From Gammaproteobacteria bacterium (GTDB lineage: Bacteria > Pseudomonadota > Gammaproteobacteria > Steroidobacterales > PWYM01): a stretch of DNA of 43,978 nucleotides. Below are positions 9,759 through 20,840 of this stretch, piece by piece. Below the pieces are notes generated by a model that was given only the letters and a program-made list of their open reading frames with translations, did no database searches and had not been told where the DNA came from. Position 1 is the first letter of the stretch. Each line of letters opens with the position of its first letter. The position numbers and the translations under genes are program-made. The stretch lies in the NCBI GenBank assembly GCA_003567475.1, contig PWZL01000032.1, positions 1-43,978 of the forward strand. Reading direction: 5' to 3'.

Positions 9759-10969
9759 CGGTCCGACGCCTGGTCCTGCGCGGCGCTCTGCGCCTGCAGC
9801 ACGGCCCGCCCTTCGCGCAGCGCATCCCGATAGACCTGGCGCAGGGTCTCGGCCGAGACGGCCCGGCCGTCGCGTTTGCGCGCGAGGTAATGACACGCCG
9901 CCTTGCCCAGGCCGAACGTGATCGCGCCGCTGGCGAGGGCGCCCCAGGCCACGCCCACCGTCTGACCCCAGAACGGCACCAGTTTCAGCAGGCTGCGGCC
10001 GAGGGCGCGGCCACCGTAGGCCGCGAGAAAGCCGGTGCCCAGCGCGCCGAAAAACTCGCTGGTATTGCGCCGGGTCCACTGCATGCCGTAGGTCTCCGCC
10101 AGCGCGTACAGCATGCCGGCCTGCACGCTCGGCACGAGCACCAGGTCGGCGACCGGCACGCCGCCCACTACGCCGCCGGCGAGGCTGTAGCCCACCACCC
10201 GCGGGTGCGCCGCGCGCGCGAAGACATCCGCCACGGCCGGGTCGGCGATGACGCGCGCGCGCAGGTCCATGAACATCGCGTGATCGATGGCCTCCCACAA
10301 CGCCTCCGCCCCGTAATCCGCAGGCTCGAAGCCATCCTCGGGCAGCGTGAAGTCCACCGGCACCCAGCGGATCTCGCCGGTGCCCGGCACTCCGGCGAAG
10401 GCCTCACGCTGAGCCAGCAGCAGGCGGCGCAGGTCATCCGGGACACGCTCCGGCCAGTCGGCCGCGCCGAAGGGATAGGGCTGCGGGTGCCGCCAGTCAT
10501 CGGGGTAGGCCGCATGCAGACAGGTCTGCGCGACGATCACCGGCCACTCCGGATGGCGCTTGCGGATGCCGCGCAGCGCCTCGAGCACGGCGCGCGGCCG
10601 GGTCTCCGTGACCCGGGTCACCACGATCAGCAGATGCGCTCGCGACTCGCACAGGGCGATGTCTTCGGCCGGGTCATAGGCCACCTCGCCGAGGCCACGC
10701 GTATCGAGAAAACTCAGGACTGGCGCCTCGGGGGGGAAGGCATACAGTGAGGAGCGCGTGGTGCACGGCCGGAAGCCGTTGCCGATGGCGACAGCGGTAT
10801 TGCCGGTCAGCGCACGGATGATGGAGGTCTTGCCCGCCTGGGTCGCGCCCAGCAGCCACAGCACTGGCGGAGGCTGCGCCTCAGCTGCCTGCGCCAGCGC
10901 CGCCTCGACCCGACCCGGGTCCGTCGCCGCCGCACCGATGGCTTTTTTCAGCCTGCTCCAGGTGCCCAT
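9755..10969 (-). CDS. GTPase with C-terminal DUF697-like membrane domain
   Basis: A 404-residue protein from ATG 10969; the frame extends 11 codons further upstream (to 11002) and no start has a strong binding site. The G domain has P-loop GATQAGKTS (41-49) and G3 DTRG (89-92), but the expected G4 NKxD is replaced by AQTCLH, so nucleotide specificity may differ from that of normal GTPases. From about residue 255 a glycine-rich hydrophobic region (VVGYSLAGGVVGGVPVADLV and following) resembles DUF697, known from YcjF-type proteins. It is the first gene of a pair with the membrane GTPase at 8193-9758. mutS ends 77 bases upstream on the same strand, so readthrough from mutS is possible. Confidence 0.78.
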   Translation of the reverse strand: MGTWSRLKKAIGAAATDPGRVEAALAQAAEAQPPPVLWLLGATQAGKTSIIRALTGNTAVAIGNGFRPCTTRSSLYAFPPEAPVLSFLDTRGLGEVAYDPAEDIALCESRAHLLIVVTRVTETRPRAVLEALRGIRKRHPEWPVIVAQTCLHAAYPDDWRHPQPYPFGAADWPERVPDDLRRLLLAQREAFAGVPGTGEIRWVPVDFTLPEDGFEPADYGAEALWEAIDHAMFMDLRARVIADPAVADVFARAAHPRVVGYSLAGGVVGGVPVADLVLVPSVQAGMLYALAETYGMQWTRRNTSEFFGALGTGFLAAYGGRALGRSLLKLVPFWGQTVGVAWGALASGAITFGLGKAACHYLARKRDGRAVSAETLRQVYRDALREGRAVLQAQSAAQDQASDR

Positions 10970-11046
10970 CTGCCTGCGTACCGTCCGACTGCCGGGCGGC
11001 AAAGTATCTCACGGTGGCCGCTGTCTCGCCGCCGTGGCTGCAGCGC

Positions 11047-13620
11047 CTAAGGGTTGCCGTCCAGCAGTGCTTTCAGGCGGTAGATCGCCGCCAGGGCGTC
11101 GCGCGGCGAGAGTCCGTCCGGGTCGATGTCCACCAGCGCATCGCGCAGCGCCTGCAGGGCGGCATCCGGCGGCGGGGTCAGCGACAGGTGTCCCTGCGCC
11201 ATCGCCGCCGGCTCGCTCGCAGGCGTCTGCCCGGCCTCCAGCCCCGCCAGATGCCGCCGCGCCTCCGCAATGACCGCAGGGGGCACCCCGGCAAGGGCTG
11301 CGACCTGCAGACCGTAGCTCATCTTCGCCGGTCCCGCGCGCACGGCGTGCATGAAGATCAGCCGATCGCCGTGCTCGGTGGCGTCGAGATGGACGTTGCT
11401 GCAGGCCGGCAGTTCGGCGGCAAGCTCGGTCAGCTCGAAATAATGCGTTGCGAACAGGGTGAAACAGCGCAGCCGCCGGCCGATGTGTCGCGCCGCCGCC
11501 CAAGCCAGCGAGAGGCCGTCGAAGGTCGAGGTGCCGCGACCAACCTCGTCCATGATCACCAGGCTCGAGGCCGTGGCGTTGTTGAGAATGTTGGCCGTCT
11601 CGGTCATCTCGACCATGAAGGTCGAGCGCCCGCCGGCCAGGTCGTCGGAGGCGCCGATGCGCGTGAAGATGCGATCCAGCGGCCCGATCACCGCGGCCTC
11701 GGCGGGCACGAAGCTGCCGATGTGGGCGAGGATCGCGATCAGCGCCGTCTGGCGCATGTAGGTCGACTTGCCGCCCATGTTCGGGCCGGTGATGACCAGC
11801 ATCCGCCGCGTCTCCTCCAACGCCAGGTCGTTGGGTACGAAGGGCGTCTCGAGCACCGCCTCGACCACCGGATGCCGTCCGGCCCGGTAGCTGAAAAAGG
11901 GCTCGTCGACCAGGCGGGGCGCCCGGAAGTCGAGCGTGTCGGCGCGCTCGGCCAGGGTCGCCAGCAGATCGATCTCGGCGAGTGCGGTAAAGGTCTCCTG
12001 CAGCGAGGCGAGCGTCTCGTTCAGCGTGTCCAGCAGCCCCTCGTAGAGCAGCTTCTCACGCGCCAGGGCGCGCTCCCGGGCAGACAGTGCCCGGTCCTCG
12101 AAGCTCTTCAGCTCCGGGGTGATGAAGCGCTCGGCGCCCTTGAGCGTCTGGCGGCGCTGGTAGTCCTCCGGCACGTTGCGCGCGGCGGCCTTGCTGATCT
12201 CGATGTAGTAGCCGTGCACCCGGTTGTAGCCCACCTTTAGGGTGTTGATGCCGCTGCGGCTGCGCTCGCGCTGCTCGAGCTCGAGCAGATACGCCTCGGC
12301 GTTGTCGCCCAGGCGGCGGAGTTCGTCCAGTGCCTCGTCGAAGCCGGTGGCGATCACGCCGCCGTCGCGGATCAGCATCGGTGGGCTCTCCACCAGCGCA
12401 CGGGCGAGATGCGCGGCGAGCGCCGGATGCGGGTCGCATCGGACCGCCAGCGCGTCCAGCCGCGGTGAGTCGACCGGGGCCAGTGCGCCCAGCAGGCCGG
12501 GCAGCCGCGAGAGCGCATCACGCAGGTGGGCGAGGTCGCGCGGCCGGGCCGAGCGCAGCGCGACGCGGGCGAGGATGCGCTCGATATCGCCGAGTCCGCG
12601 CAGGCCGTCATGCAGGCTGACGTGGCGGCGGTTATCCACCAGGGCGCCGATGGCGTGGAGGCGGTGCTCGCGGACTTCGCGGCCGCGCAACGGGCGTTGC
12701 AGCCAGCGGCGCAGCAGCCGGCTGCCCATGGCCGTGGCGTTGCGGTCCAACAGGCCGGCCAGCGTGTGCTCGTCGCGCCCGGCCAGGCTGTGCTCGAGTT
12801 CCAGGTTGCGCCGGGTGGCGGCATCCATCACCAATGCCTCTTCACGCCGCTCCGTGATCAGGCCGCGCAGATGCGGTACGGCGCTGCGCTGGGTGTCGTG
12901 GACGTACTGCAGCAGGGCTCCGGCGGCCTGTTGGGCCCGGGCAAGTCCCTCGCAGCCGTAGCCGGAGAGGTCGCGCGTGCCGAACTGCCGGCAGAGCTGG
13001 CGATGGGCGCTCTCGCGATCGAAGTGCCAGGGCGGCCGGGTGCGCAGGCCCGCTCGCGCCGCCAGCCACGCCGGCGGCCCGAGCGTATCCGGGATCAGAA
13101 GTTCGGCGGGCTGCAGCCGTTCGAGTTCGGCCTGCAGCGCCTCGGCGCGATCGCTCTCCAGCACCCGGAACTCACCGCTGCCGAGTTCCAGCCAGGCGAG
13201 CCCGGCGTGTTCACCGTCCAGCACCAGTGCGGCCAGGTAGTTGTCGCGCCGCTCATCGAGCAGTGCCTCGTCGGTGAGCGTGCCGGGGGTGACGATGCGC
13301 ACCACCTTGCGCTCCACCGGCCCCTTAGAGGCGGCAGGGTCGCCGACCTGCTCGCAGATCGCCACCGACTCGCCGAGTCGCAGCAGCTTGGCCAGGTACC
13401 CGTCGACCGAATGGACCGGCACGCCGGCCATCGGGATCGGCTCGCCGGCGGACTTGCCGCGTGTGGTCAGGGTGATGTCGATGAGCGCGGCGGCACGGCG
13501 TGCATCCTCGTAGAACAGCTCGTAGAAGTCGCCCATGCGGTAGAACAGCAGCACCTCCGGATGCTCGGCCTTGATGCGCAGGAACTGCTGCATCATGGGC
13601 GTGTGCTGATCTTGAGCCAT
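11047..13620 (-). CDS. mutS: DNA mismatch repair protein MutS
   Basis: An 857-residue mismatch-recognition ATPase. The N-terminal mismatch-binding motif is complete: [20 protein letters not shown] followed by MGDFYELF, with the Phe-x-Glu that contacts the mismatch in FYELF. The connector, lever and clamp regions follow. The ATPase has Walker [11 protein letters not shown], the MSH signature STFMVEMTE, and Walker [17 protein letters not shown]. Length matches E. coli MutS (853). ATG 13620 has AGGA five bases upstream. It is divergent from the glycosyltransferase gene, with 93 bases between them that hold no clear promoter by eye. In many relatives mutS likewise sits just before pncC-recA. Confidence 0.97.
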   Translation of the reverse strand: MAQDQHTPMMQQFLRIKAEHPEVLLFYRMGDFYELFYEDARRAAALIDITLTTRGKSAGEPIPMAGVPVHSVDGYLAKLLRLGESVAICEQVGDPAASKGPVERKVVRIVTPGTLTDEALLDERRDNYLAALVLDGEHAGLAWLELGSGEFRVLESDRAEALQAELERLQPAELLIPDTLGPPAWLAARAGLRTRPPWHFDRESAHRQLCRQFGTRDLSGYGCEGLARAQQAAGALLQYVHDTQRSAVPHLRGLITERREEALVMDAATRRNLELEHSLAGRDEHTLAGLLDRNATAMGSRLLRRWLQRPLRGREVREHRLHAIGALVDNRRHVSLHDGLRGLGDIERILARVALRSARPRDLAHLRDALSRLPGLLGALAPVDSPRLDALAVRCDPHPALAAHLARALVESPPMLIRDGGVIATGFDEALDELRRLGDNAEAYLLELEQRERSRSGINTLKVGYNRVHGYYIEISKAAARNVPEDYQRRQTLKGAERFITPELKSFEDRALSARERALAREKLLYEGLLDTLNETLASLQETFTALAEIDLLATLAERADTLDFRAPRLVDEPFFSYRAGRHPVVEAVLETPFVPNDLALEETRRMLVITGPNMGGKSTYMRQTALIAILAHIGSFVPAEAAVIGPLDRIFTRIGASDDLAGGRSTFMVEMTETANILNNATASSLVIMDEVGRGTSTFDGLSLAWAAARHIGRRLRCFTLFATHYFELTELAAELPACSNVHLDATEHGDRLIFMHAVRAGPAKMSYGLQVAALAGVPPAVIAEARRHLAGLEAGQTPASEPAAMAQGHLSLTPPPDAALQALRDALVDIDPDGLSPRDALAAIYRLKALLDGNP

Positions 13621-13713
13621 GCGGATCCTGCGGCGGGCGAGCCAGGCTGAGGGCAGGCGGCGATGTTAGCAGAGCCCCTCGTCGCGGCGGGCGGATTGCC
13701 GCATCATCGGCGG

Positions 13714-14814
13714 ATGCGCATCCTGCACGTGGAAACCGGGCGTCACCTCTACGGCGGCGCGCGTCAGGCGCTGTGGCTGGCCGAGGCCCTCGCCGACCAC
13801 GGTTGCCAAAGTGTCCTGGTCTGTACCCGCGGCTCGGAGGTGGCCGAGGCGGCTGCCGACCGGGTCGAGACCTGGCCGCTGCGCTGGCACGGCGAGGGGG
13901 ATCTCCTCGCGCTGCCCCGGCTGGTCGCAGCCGTGCGTCGCATCCAGCCGGACCTGCTGCACGCGCACGGCCGTCGCGGTGCGGACCTCTACACCGCCGC
14001 GGCGGCGGCGCTGACCGGCGTGCCGGCGCTGGTGACCCGGCGGGTCGACCGCCCGGAAGCCGGCTGGCTGGCCCGCCGGAAATACCGGCAGTACCGCCGG
14101 GTGGTGGTGCTCTCGCGCGCGATCGAGGCGGCGCTCGAGGCTGGGATCGGCGCGGTTCTGCCCCCGCGGGTGCTGATCCCCAGCGCGGTGGACACGACGC
14201 GATTTCGCCCGGACGGGACGGCGCGTGCCCGGGTGGCGGGCGCCTTCGATCTGGCCGCCGGCGCGCCGGTGATCGCCATGGCTGCGCAGTTCATTCCGCG
14301 CAAGGGCCACACGGTGCTGCTCGAGGCCTTGCCGCGCGTCTGGGCGGTGCAGCCGGCGCTGACCTGTCTGTTGTTCGGCCGCGGACCGGGCCGGGAGGCG
14401 CTGGCCCGTGAGATCGCTGCCCGGGGCTGGGCATCGCGGGTGCGCATCGTGGGCTGGCGGACGGACCTCGCGGCGCTGCTCCCGGCGGTCGATGTCCTCG
14501 TACACCCGGCCTTCGCGGAGGGCCTGGGGCTGATTCTGCTGGAAGCCGGCGCCTGCGGCGTACCGGTCGTGGCTGGCGCGGCGGGCGGCATCCCCGAGGT
14601 GGTGGTCGACGGCGAGACCGGCCTGCTGGTGCCGCCCGGCGATGCCCCGGCGCTGGCCTCCGCGCTGCTGAGACTGCTCGCAGACCGCGGGCTGGCGCAG
14701 GCGTTGGGGGCAGCGGCCCGGCGGCGCGTGACGGCGCGGTATTCCATCCCCGCCATGGCCGCGGCCTATGCCACACTGTATCGCGAGATCCTTGAGGAGC
14801 GCGCCTCACCGTGA
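13714..14814 (+). CDS. GT4-type glycosyltransferase
   Basis: A 366-residue GT-B fold glycosyltransferase. The N-terminal domain begins MRILHVETGRHLYGGARQA with the glycine loop of GT4 enzymes. The C-terminal GT1 Pfam domain has AAQFIPRKGHTVLLEAL, a catalytic region with the EX7E-like motif HPAFAEGLGLILLEAGACG, and PVVAGAAGGIPEV. It would transfer a sugar from a nucleotide donor, probably to an envelope glycan or lipid, with no indication of which. ATG 13714 is preferred because family members start there. ATG 13663 in frame, with GAGG ten bases ahead, is possible and would add 17 residues. Its stop overlaps the GTG of pncC. Confidence 0.85.
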   Translation: MRILHVETGRHLYGGARQALWLAEALADHGCQSVLVCTRGSEVAEAAADRVETWPLRWHGEGDLLALPRLVAAVRRIQPDLLHAHGRRGADLYTAAAAALTGVPALVTRRVDRPEAGWLARRKYRQYRRVVVLSRAIEAALEAGIGAVLPPRVLIPSAVDTTRFRPDGTARARVAGAFDLAAGAPVIAMAAQFIPRKGHTVLLEALPRVWAVQPALTCLLFGRGPGREALAREIAARGWASRVRIVGWRTDLAALLPAVDVLVHPAFAEGLGLILLEAGACGVPVVAGAAGGIPEVVVDGETGLLVPPGDAPALASALLRLLADRGLAQALGAAARRRVTARYSIPAMAAAYATLYREILEERASP

Positions 14815-15329
14815 GCACTGCCGACGACGCCACCTTGCAGGCGCTGGCCCACGAGCTCGGGGCGCGACTGCTCGCCTGCGGGCAGACGCTGGCGACGGCC
14901 GAGTCCTGCACCGGCGGCTGGATCGGCAAGGTGCTGACCGACCTGCCGGGCAGTTCGGCCTGGTTCGGGTGGGGCGCGATCAGTTATGCCAACACGGCCA
15001 AGACGGCGCTGCTCGGCGTGCCGCCGGCGCTGATCGAACGCCATGGTGCCGTGAGTCGCGAGGTGGTCGAGGCCATGGCGACCGGCGCGCTGATGGCCAG
15101 TGGCGCCGACCACGCACTCGCCGTCAGCGGGGTCGCCGGTCCGGCGGGCGGGACGCCGGAGAAGCCCGTCGGGACGGTGTGGTTCGCCTGGCAGGCACGT
15201 GGCGAGGCGCAGGCGTGCAGCGCGTGCCGACGGCTGCCCGGGGATCGCGAGGCCGTGCGGCGTGAGACCGTCCGTCACGCGCTGGCGCAGCTGCTCGAGC
15301 GCCTGGATGCGCGTGGGCGCAGCGCCTGA
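14811..15329 (+). CDS. pncC: Nicotinamide-nucleotide amidase PncC (CinA C-terminal domain)
   Basis: A 172-residue stand-alone CinA C-terminal domain. It deamidates NMN to nicotinate mononucleotide in the pyridine nucleotide cycle, recycling the NMN that DNA ligase releases. Family motifs are present: TLATAESCTGGWIGKVLTD, with the catalytic Ser in ESCTGG, then AISYANTAK, and AVSGVAGPAGGTPEKPVGTV. It starts at GTG 14811, overlapping the upstream stop (GTGA). pncC-recA is a widespread neighbourhood, and here thpR is inserted between the two. Confidence 0.93.
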   Translation: MSTADDATLQALAHELGARLLACGQTLATAESCTGGWIGKVLTDLPGSSAWFGWGAISYANTAKTALLGVPPALIERHGAVSREVVEAMATGALMASGADHALAVSGVAGPAGGTPEKPVGTVWFAWQARGEAQACSACRRLPGDREAVRRETVRHALAQLLERLDARGRSA

Positions 15330-15894
15330 GCGGCTGCGGCTGTTTTTCGCGCTGTGGCCGGCGGAGGACACGCGCCGGTCGCTGGCGCATGCCGCCCGCG
15401 GGCTTCGCGGCTTGCCCGGGCGTGCCGTGCCGCCGGCAAATTATCACCTGACGCTGGCCTTCCTGAGCGACGTGGCCCCCGAGCACCTGACGGCCCTGCG
15501 CGGGCTCGGCAACCGCCTGACCCTGCCGGCGTTCACGCTGACCCTGGACCGCTGGGGTCGATTTCCTGGGCCCGCGGTGCTCTGGCTTGGCCCCTCGGCC
15601 GTGCCACCGGCGCTGATGGCCTTCGAGCAGGCGCTGTGGGCCGGGCTCGCGCCACTCGGGTTCAGACGCGATCACCCGCAGTTCGTCCCGCATGTCACCT
15701 TGCGCCGGCGCGCCGGTGGGAGTGAGCCTGGGCATCCTGCGCCGGTCGTGCGCTGGCGGGTCGGCAGCTGGGCGCTGGTGCGCTCGACCCGCGACACTGG
15801 CGCATCCACCTACACCCCCGAGTGCGCGTGGCCGGCAGTCCCAATCTCCGCCGCCCCGCCGGATTTGCCGGCTGCGGGGTTGCCCGATTCGTGA
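15307..15894 (+). CDS. thpR: RNA 2',3'-cyclic phosphodiesterase (LigT/ThpR)
   Basis: A 195-residue 2H phosphoesterase opening 2',3'-cyclic phosphates in RNA. The two HxTx motifs are HLTL (47-50) and HVTL (129-132). The start RLRLFFALWPAED is the typical LigT opening. ATG 15307 lies inside the end of pncC (23-base overlap); GTG 15313 is an alternative giving two fewer residues. The last 20 residues are Pro/Ala-rich and probably not part of the fold. The gene ends 48 bases before recA, so the recA promoter is probably at least partly inside it. Confidence 0.88.
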   Translation: MRVGAAPERLRLFFALWPAEDTRRSLAHAARGLRGLPGRAVPPANYHLTLAFLSDVAPEHLTALRGLGNRLTLPAFTLTLDRWGRFPGPAVLWLGPSAVPPALMAFEQALWAGLAPLGFRRDHPQFVPHVTLRRRAGGSEPGHPAPVVRWRVGSWALVRSTRDTGASTYTPECAWPAVPISAAPPDLPAAGLPDS

Positions 15895-15942
15895 AATAAT
15901 CCCCAGTCATTCGCACACCGGCAGCGGGAAGACTTCAAGCTC

Positions 15943-16951
<1,009 letters not shown>

Positions 16952-16974
<23 letters not shown>

Positions 16975-17446
16975 GTCCGCTGATCCCGTGGAGCTGACCG
17001 CAGCCGACTGCCGGCGCGCGGCCATGGACCTGCTCGCCCGGCGCGAGCACTCGCGGGTGGAGCTTGGCCGCAAACTCTCGCGCAAGGGCTTTCCCGCCGA
17101 GCTGAGTGAGCCCGTGCTCGACCAACTGGCCGCCGATCGGCTGCTCGACGAGTCGCGTTTCGTCGAGTCGTTCGTCTCCTCCCGGGTGCGCCGCGGCCAG
17201 GGGCCGGTGCGGATCGGCGCGGAACTGCGCCAGCGCGGCGTGGCCGAAGAGACCGGCGATCAGGGTGTGGCCGGTGCTGACGTCGACTGGGTGGCCCGCG
17301 CCAGGGAGACGCATCGGGCGAAGTTCGGTGACGCTCCGCCGGTCGATTATCGGGAGTGGGCCAGGCAGGCGCGATTCCTGCAGTATCGGGGGTTCACCAC
17401 GGCACAGATCCGCGCGGCGCTCGGCGATCCGCCGGGCCAGGGATGA
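16952..17446 (+). CDS. recX: RecX, modulator of RecA
   Basis: A 164-residue three-helix-repeat protein that caps RecA filaments and inhibits recombination. The RecX signature is clear: [40 protein letters not shown], and [22 protein letters not shown] 16952 lies 23 bases inside recA. GTG 16988, after the recA stop, would give 152 residues and fits the family start equally well. Neither has a strong binding site, suggesting translation coupled to recA, as in other species where recX depends on recA readthrough. alaS starts 15 bases downstream. Confidence 0.9.
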
Positions 17447-17461
17447 TGGGATCATGACCAG

Positions 17462-20077
17462 ATGAAGAGCGCAGAGTTACGCCAGGCTTTCCTGGATTTT
17501 TTCGCCTCGCAGGGACACGAGGTGGTGCCGAGTTCGTCGCTGGTGCCTGCCAACGACCCGACGCTGCTGTTCACCAACGCGGGGATGGTGCAGTTCAAGG
17601 ACGCCTTCCTGGGTCGCGAGCGTCGTGAGATTCCACGCGCGGTGAGTTCACAGCGTTGTGTGCGTGCCGGCGGCAAGCACAACGATCTCGAGAACGTCGG
17701 CTATACCGCCCGCCATCACACCTTCTTCGAGATGCTGGGTAACTTCAGTTTCGGCGACTACTTCAAGCGCGAAGCCATCGCCTACGCGTGGCAGTTCACC
17801 ACCGAGGTGCTGGGCCTGCCGCCGGAGCGGCTATGGGTGACGGTGTATCGCGATGACGAGGAAGCCGCAAAGATCTGGTTGGAGGAGATCGGTGTCGACC
17901 CCGATCGCTTCAGCCGCCTGGGCGAAAAGGACAACTTCTGGGCCATGGGCGATACCGGGCCCTGCGGGCCGTGCAGCGAGCTGTTCTACGATCATGGCCC
18001 CGACGTCCCGGGCGGCCCGCCGGGCTCGCCGGAAGAGGATGGCGACCGCTACGTCGAGATCTGGAATCTCGTGTTCATGCAGTATGACCGGGCGGCAGAG
18101 GGTCAACTCACGCCCCTGCCCGCGCCCTCGGTCGATACGGGCATGGGGCTCGAGCGCATCGCCGCCGTGCTCCAGGGGGTCCACTCGAACTACGACATCG
18201 ACCTGTTCGTTGTCCTGCGACAGGCGGCGGCTCGCGCCACGGGGTGCCCTGATCTGGCGGCCGGCTCGCTGCGGGTCATCGCCGACCATATCCGTGCCTG
18301 CGCCTTCCTGATCATCGACGGCGTGCTGCCCTCCAACGAAGGTCGCGGCTACGTGTTGCGCCGGATCATCCGCCGCGCGATCCGCCATGGCTACCAGCTG
18401 GGCTGTCACACCCCCTTTTTCCACACCCTGGTGGCCACGCTCGCGGCCGAGATGGGTGAGGCCTATCCGGAGCTGGTGGCGCAGCAGGCCCATGTCGAGA
18501 AGGTGCTGCGCCAGGAAGAGGCGCGCTTCGCAGAGACGCTCTCGCAGGGCATGGCACTGCTCGAGGACGCCATGGCCAGCCTTGCGGGGCGGGTCATTCC
18601 CGGTGAGACGGTCTTCCGTCTGTATGACACTTTCGGTTTCCCGGCGGATCTCACGGCCGATATCGCGCGCGAGCGTGGCCTGGAGATCGACGAGGCGGGC
18701 TTCGAGACGGCCATGGCCGCGCAACGCGAGCGGGCGCGGGCGGCCAGTCGCTTCGGCGCCGCCCAAGGGGCGGGGCCAGCCATCGATCTTGCCAGCGAGT
18801 TCACTGGCTATGCCGGGCTCGAAGACGCCAGTGAAATCGTCGCGTTGTACCGAGGCGATGAGCCTGTCGAGCGTCTGGGGGCCGGCGACACCGGGCTGGT
18901 CGTGCTGGCGCGTACACCGTTTTATGCCGAGAGTGGTGGCCAGGTCGGCGACCAGGGTGAGCTGACCTGCCCCGATGCCCGCGATGGCGGCGAGACCCGC
19001 TTCCGGGTCGACGACACCCGGCGTTTCGGTGCCGCGCACGGCCATCTCGGCCAGCTGGAAACCGGCGAGCTGCGCATCGGCCAGCAGCTGCACGCGCGTG
19101 TCGATGCGGCCCGACGTGGCGCCACCGTCATGAACCACACCGCCACCCACCTGTTGCACTCGGCCTTGCGCCAGGTGCTCGGTAAGCATGTCCAGCAGAA
19201 GGGTTCCCTGGTTGCGCCGGAGCGTCTGCGTTTCGACTTCTCGCATGATGAGGCGGTCACGCCCGCAGAACTCGCCGAGATCGAGCGGCGGGTGAACGCC
19301 GAGATCCGGCGCAACGCGCCGGCTGAGCGTCTGGAGATGTCTTACGACGAGGCGATCGAGGCCGGCGCGCTCGCGTTTTTCGGCGACAAGTACGGCGATC
19401 GGGTCCGGGTGTTGCGGGTCGGCGAGTTTTCCACCGAGCTATGCGGTGGCACGCACGTCGAGCGCGCGGGCGACATCGGCCTGTTCAAGATCATCGCCGA
19501 GGGCGGCGTAGCCGCGGGGGTGCGGCGCATCGAGGCGGTCACCGGTGACGGGGCGCTTGCCTGGGTGCGGGCGAATGAGGAGACGCTCGGTCGGGTTGCA
19601 GGGCTGGTGCGCGCCAGTCGCGAAGAGGCCGAGGAAAAAGTCCGTCAGGCCCTCGAGCGCAACAGGCAGCTGGAGAAGGAACTGGAGAAACTGCGCGCCA
19701 GGCTCGCGACCGGCCAGGGGCGCGATCTTTCCGAGCAGGCGGTGGACGTGGCCGGGGTCAAGGTGCTGGCGGCAAGCATCGAGGGTGCCGATGCCCGCGC
19801 GCTGCGCGATGCGGTGGACCGCCTGCGCGACCGGCTGGGCTCGGCAGTGGTCGTGCTCGGCGCCGTCGAGGCGGGCAAGGTTCGCCTGGCCGCCGGGGTC
19901 ACGCCTGACCTGGTCGGGCGGGTGCCGGCGGGTCGACTGGTCGCTGGTGTCGCTGAACTGGTGGGTGGGCGCGGCGGCGGGCGTGCGGACTTCGCCCAAG
20001 CCGGTGGCAGTCAACCCGAGGCGTTGCTCGGGGCACTGGCCACTGTGGTCGAGCGTGTTCGAGAACAGCTCAATTGA
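17462..20077 (+). CDS. alaS: Alanyl-tRNA synthetase
   Basis: An 871-residue class II synthetase with C-terminal editing and oligomerisation domains. The aminoacylation core starts [20 protein letters not shown] and contains [15 protein letters not shown] and the [31 protein letters not shown] block. The editing domain has the zinc-site motif [17 protein letters not shown] and [13 protein letters not shown]. The C-Ala region with a DHHA1-like end ([15 protein letters not shown]) is complete. Size matches E. coli AlaRS (875). It follows recX by 15 bases. In many relatives lysC sits between alaS and csrA, whereas here csrA is next, as in E. coli. Confidence 0.97.
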   Translation: MKSAELRQAFLDFFASQGHEVVPSSSLVPANDPTLLFTNAGMVQFKDAFLGRERREIPRAVSSQRCVRAGGKHNDLENVGYTARHHTFFEMLGNFSFGDYFKREAIAYAWQFTTEVLGLPPERLWVTVYRDDEEAAKIWLEEIGVDPDRFSRLGEKDNFWAMGDTGPCGPCSELFYDHGPDVPGGPPGSPEEDGDRYVEIWNLVFMQYDRAAEGQLTPLPAPSVDTGMGLERIAAVLQGVHSNYDIDLFVVLRQAAARATGCPDLAAGSLRVIADHIRACAFLIIDGVLPSNEGRGYVLRRIIRRAIRHGYQLGCHTPFFHTLVATLAAEMGEAYPELVAQQAHVEKVLRQEEARFAETLSQGMALLEDAMASLAGRVIPGETVFRLYDTFGFPADLTADIARERGLEIDEAGFETAMAAQRERARAASRFGAAQGAGPAIDLASEFTGYAGLEDASEIVALYRGDEPVERLGAGDTGLVVLARTPFYAESGGQVGDQGELTCPDARDGGETRFRVDDTRRFGAAHGHLGQLETGELRIGQQLHARVDAARRGATVMNHTATHLLHSALRQVLGKHVQQKGSLVAPERLRFDFSHDEAVTPAELAEIERRVNAEIRRNAPAERLEMSYDEAIEAGALAFFGDKYGDRVRVLRVGEFSTELCGGTHVERAGDIGLFKIIAEGGVAAGVRRIEAVTGDGALAWVRANEETLGRVAGLVRASREEAEEKVRQALERNRQLEKELEKLRARLATGQGRDLSEQAVDVAGVKVLAASIEGADARALRDAVDRLRDRLGSAVVVLGAVEAGKVRLAAGVTPDLVGRVPAGRLVAGVAELVGGRGGGRADFAQAGGSQPEALLGALATVVERVREQLN

Positions 20078-20141
20078 CCGCTCGGTCGGCATTTAGACTC
20101 ATTCCAGATTCGTTCCAAAACAATATCTTGCCTCGTCACGC

Positions 20142-20169
20142 TTGTGTAATGCGCTGGTGCTGGCATACT
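20142..20169 (+). promoter_or_regulatory. Possible sigma-70 promoter of csrA
   Basis: TTGTGT (20142-20147), a 16-base spacer and CATACT (20164-20169) give a moderate match to sigma-70. Transcription would begin around 20176, placing the leader hairpin almost at the 5' end of the mRNA. A weak -35 keeps this tentative. Confidence 0.4.
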
Positions 20170-20176
20170 CAGCCCG

Positions 20177-20209
20177 GAAGGCAGGGCGTCCGGGCGGATG
20201 CCTGCCTTC
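20177..20209 (+). promoter_or_regulatory. Leader hairpin and GGA motifs upstream of csrA
   Basis: A perfect 9-bp stem GAAGGCAGG/CCTGCCTTC (20177-20185 with 20201-20209) extends inward after one bulged G by five more pairs, closing on a GGGC loop. Several GGA triplets, the core of CsrA binding sites, lie in the leader at about 20176, 20219, 20230, 20258 and in the ribosome binding site at 20333. E. coli csrA mRNA is autoregulated through such sites, so the same is inferred here. Confidence 0.5.
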
Positions 20210-20343
20210 GGCCCCGGGGGAGGGGCGTGGGACGCACGTGATTCGCAATCCTTTTTCGGACTTGCGTGATGCCCGAGGCGAACGGCCCCTGGGTACCGGC
20301 AAGAGTGCCGTGCGGCCGCAGCAGACCGAGAAGGAGTTTGGGC

Positions 20344-20595
20344 ATGCTGATTCTGACGCGAAGGGTCGGCGAGACCGTCATGATTGGTGACGAGGTCACG
20401 GTGACCGTGCTGGGCGTCAAAGGCAACCAGGTGCGGCTTGGCGTCAATGCGCCCAAGGCCATCGCCGTTCACCGTGAAGAGATCTTCCAGCGCATTCAGC
20501 GCGAACGAGAACACGGCGGGCCCGATCAGGCAGCACACGATGCCCCGGAGTCGCTGGCGGCGCGACCGGGGGGGTCGGCGCGCCGGGGGGATTGA
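20344..20595 (+). CDS. csrA: Carbon storage regulator CsrA
   Basis: An 83-residue RNA-binding dimer that controls translation by binding GGA motifs in mRNA leaders. It begins [20 protein letters not shown] and carries the RNA-contact residues in the first strand (Leu4) and Arg44 in [10 protein letters not shown]. The conserved domain is about 60 residues. Some 20 extra residues ([20 protein letters not shown]) form a tail rich in small and charged residues, a common addition in this class. AAGGAG stands seven bases before ATG 20344. The order alaS-csrA-tRNA-Ser is the same as in E. coli. Confidence 0.95.
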   Translation: MLILTRRVGETVMIGDEVTVTVLGVKGNQVRLGVNAPKAIAVHREEIFQRIQREREHGGPDQAAHDAPESLAARPGGSARRGD

Positions 20596-20618
20596 GCGGT
20601 GGGGGCTGCAGCCTTTTC

Positions 20619-20649
20619 TTGGACGCCCTCGGCCCGCTCTTGCTAGAAT
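20619..20649 (+). promoter_or_regulatory. Candidate promoter of tRNA-Ser
   Basis: TAGAAT (20644-20649) is a good -10 ending 17 bases before the tRNA 5' end. TTGGAC (20619-20624) is a fair -35, but the 19-base spacer is long. The tRNA may also be made by readthrough from csrA, as in E. coli. Confidence 0.4.
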
Positions 20650-20666
20650 GTGCGGCTAGACACTGC

Positions 20667-20757
20667 GGAGAGATGGCTGAGTGGTCGAAAGCGCTCCCCT
20701 GCTAAGGGAGTAAGGGTTAATAGCCCTTCGAGGGTTCGAATCCCTCTCTCTCCGCCA
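20667..20757 (+). tRNA. tRNA-Ser(GCT)
   Basis: The 91-base cloverleaf includes an encoded CCA. The acceptor stem GGAGAGA pairs with TCTCTCC, followed by discriminator G and CCA (20755-20757). The anticodon loop CTGCTAA gives GCT at 20701-20703, reading AGC/AGU serine codons. A long variable arm (GTAAGGGTTAATAGCCCTTC), as expected for tRNA-Ser, precedes the T arm GAGGGTTCGAATCCCTC. It lies downstream of csrA, the position of serV in E. coli. Confidence 0.97.
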
Positions 20758-20840
20758 CTTCCCCCCAGCGAGCCTCCGCTGCCTGCCTGCGCTGCCCCGT
20801 GGCATCATGGTCGCGTCGCTGAACGATTGCAGGGAGCACC

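Noticed and set aside
11014-13650. Plus-strand frames of 408 and 374 codons over mutS
   Set aside because: mutS is complete on the minus strand; these are shadows without motifs.
15895-15942. LexA/SOS box before recA
   Set aside because: No CTG-N10-CAG palindrome with an AT-rich centre was found in the short gap; an operator inside thpR cannot be excluded by eye.
17831-19246. 471-codon open frame antisense to alaS
   Set aside because: Shadow of a fully conserved alaS; composition is typical of antisense translation and no motif is seen.
20601-20618. Terminator after csrA (GGCTGCAGCC followed by TTTT)
   Set aside because: The palindrome has no room for a loop; only a three-pair stem could form.
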